Below are positions 22,321 to 22,460 of a stretch of 22,460 bases of DNA, in pieces. Every line of letters starts with the position of its first letter. Positions within the stretch are counted from its first letter, which is position 1. This DNA comes from an uncultured Pseudobdellovibrionaceae bacterium (GTDB lineage Bacteria > Bdellovibrionota > Bdellovibrionia > Bdellovibrionales > JAMPXM01). The stretch spans positions 1 to 22,460 of the forward strand of contig CAKQVW010000009.1 in assembly GCA_934277865.1 (NCBI GenBank), written 5' to 3'. Both the position numbers and the translations under genes were made by a program. The notes beneath the pieces are model-generated. The model was given only the letters and a program-made list of their open reading frames with translations. It made no database searches and had not been told where the DNA came from.

Positions 22321-22460
22321 ATGTCGACCACAACTCCCAAACAACCTTCTTTTGCCGACGCCACCGTCCCAGCTACAAAAGGTGGCAAAGTCGTTCTTGT
22401 GTATTCGGGCGGTCTCGACACGTCGATCTGCATCCCGATGATGAAAGAGCTGTATGGCTA
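22321..22460 (+). CDS. argG: Argininosuccinate synthase, start only (cut by window edge)
   Basis: Only the first 46 codons are present. After a short non-conserved tail (MSTTTPKQPSFADATVPATK) comes KVVLVYSGGLDTSICIPMM. Its SGGLDTS is the ATP-pyrophosphatase P-loop of argininosuccinate synthase, which joins citrulline and aspartate. CGGAGG lies 9 bases upstream of the ATG. It is divergent from the argC operon. Confidence 0.93.
   Translation, partial: MSTTTPKQPSFADATVPATKGGKVVLVYSGGLDTSICIPMMKELYG

Noticed and set aside
17472..22460. Arginine cluster as a novel system
   Set aside because: Gene content and motifs are the standard argC-J-B-F-R and argG pathway; only its control details are of interest.

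Overview
The window looks like chromosomal DNA from a Gram-negative bacterium. Evidence is lipoprotein signals, beta-barrel proteins ending in Phe, MotB with a peptidoglycan-binding domain, and HtpX. A spare MotAB pair, secreted NHL/PEGA lipoproteins and a complete argCJBF-argR operon divergent from argG would suit the Bdellovibrionota or another delta-proteobacterium-like lineage. That placement is inference, since no rRNA or other marker gene is present.

Left part (1-6571, minus strand). A tight gene string reads PEGA/TPR lipoprotein, MotA, MotB, a large membrane protein resembling FliF fused to FliG, then an outer-membrane beta-barrel. Spacings are a few bases or overlaps. A separate large lipoprotein with Ig-like and NHL beta-propeller domains follows and runs off the left edge. 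No other flagellar gene is present. The string reads as a candidate ion-driven envelope-spanning machine, and it is the most interesting item here. The first gene carries an in-frame TAA in the middle of a TPR.

Middle (6760-11009). A three-gene minus-strand operon (GNAT-like protein, Rieske non-haem iron oxygenase, second GNAT-like protein) with overlapping ends lies divergent from an NhaR-like LysR regulator. This suggests a small modification or biosynthetic pathway of unknown product.

11087-17441. htpX is followed by a TetR regulator with palindromic upstream sites, a small secreted protein convergent with it, and a Fur-family regulator that may be leaderless. The Fur-family gene overlaps an unusual RluA-type pseudouridine synthase / RlmK-type methyltransferase fusion. 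A secreted protein with a possibly FlgT-like C-terminus follows. It is preceded by a 365-base leader able to form a nested hairpin over its ribosome-binding site.

Right part (17472-22460). argC-argJ-argB-argF-argR lie on the minus strand, with ATGA/GTGA couplings among argC, argJ and argB. argG is divergent and cut by the right edge. The argC/argG intergenic region holds two overlapping sigma70-type promoters and a cluster of TGCATAA half-sites, fitting ArgR repression. Most of arginine synthesis from N-acetylglutamate is encoded; argD and argH would have to lie elsewhere.
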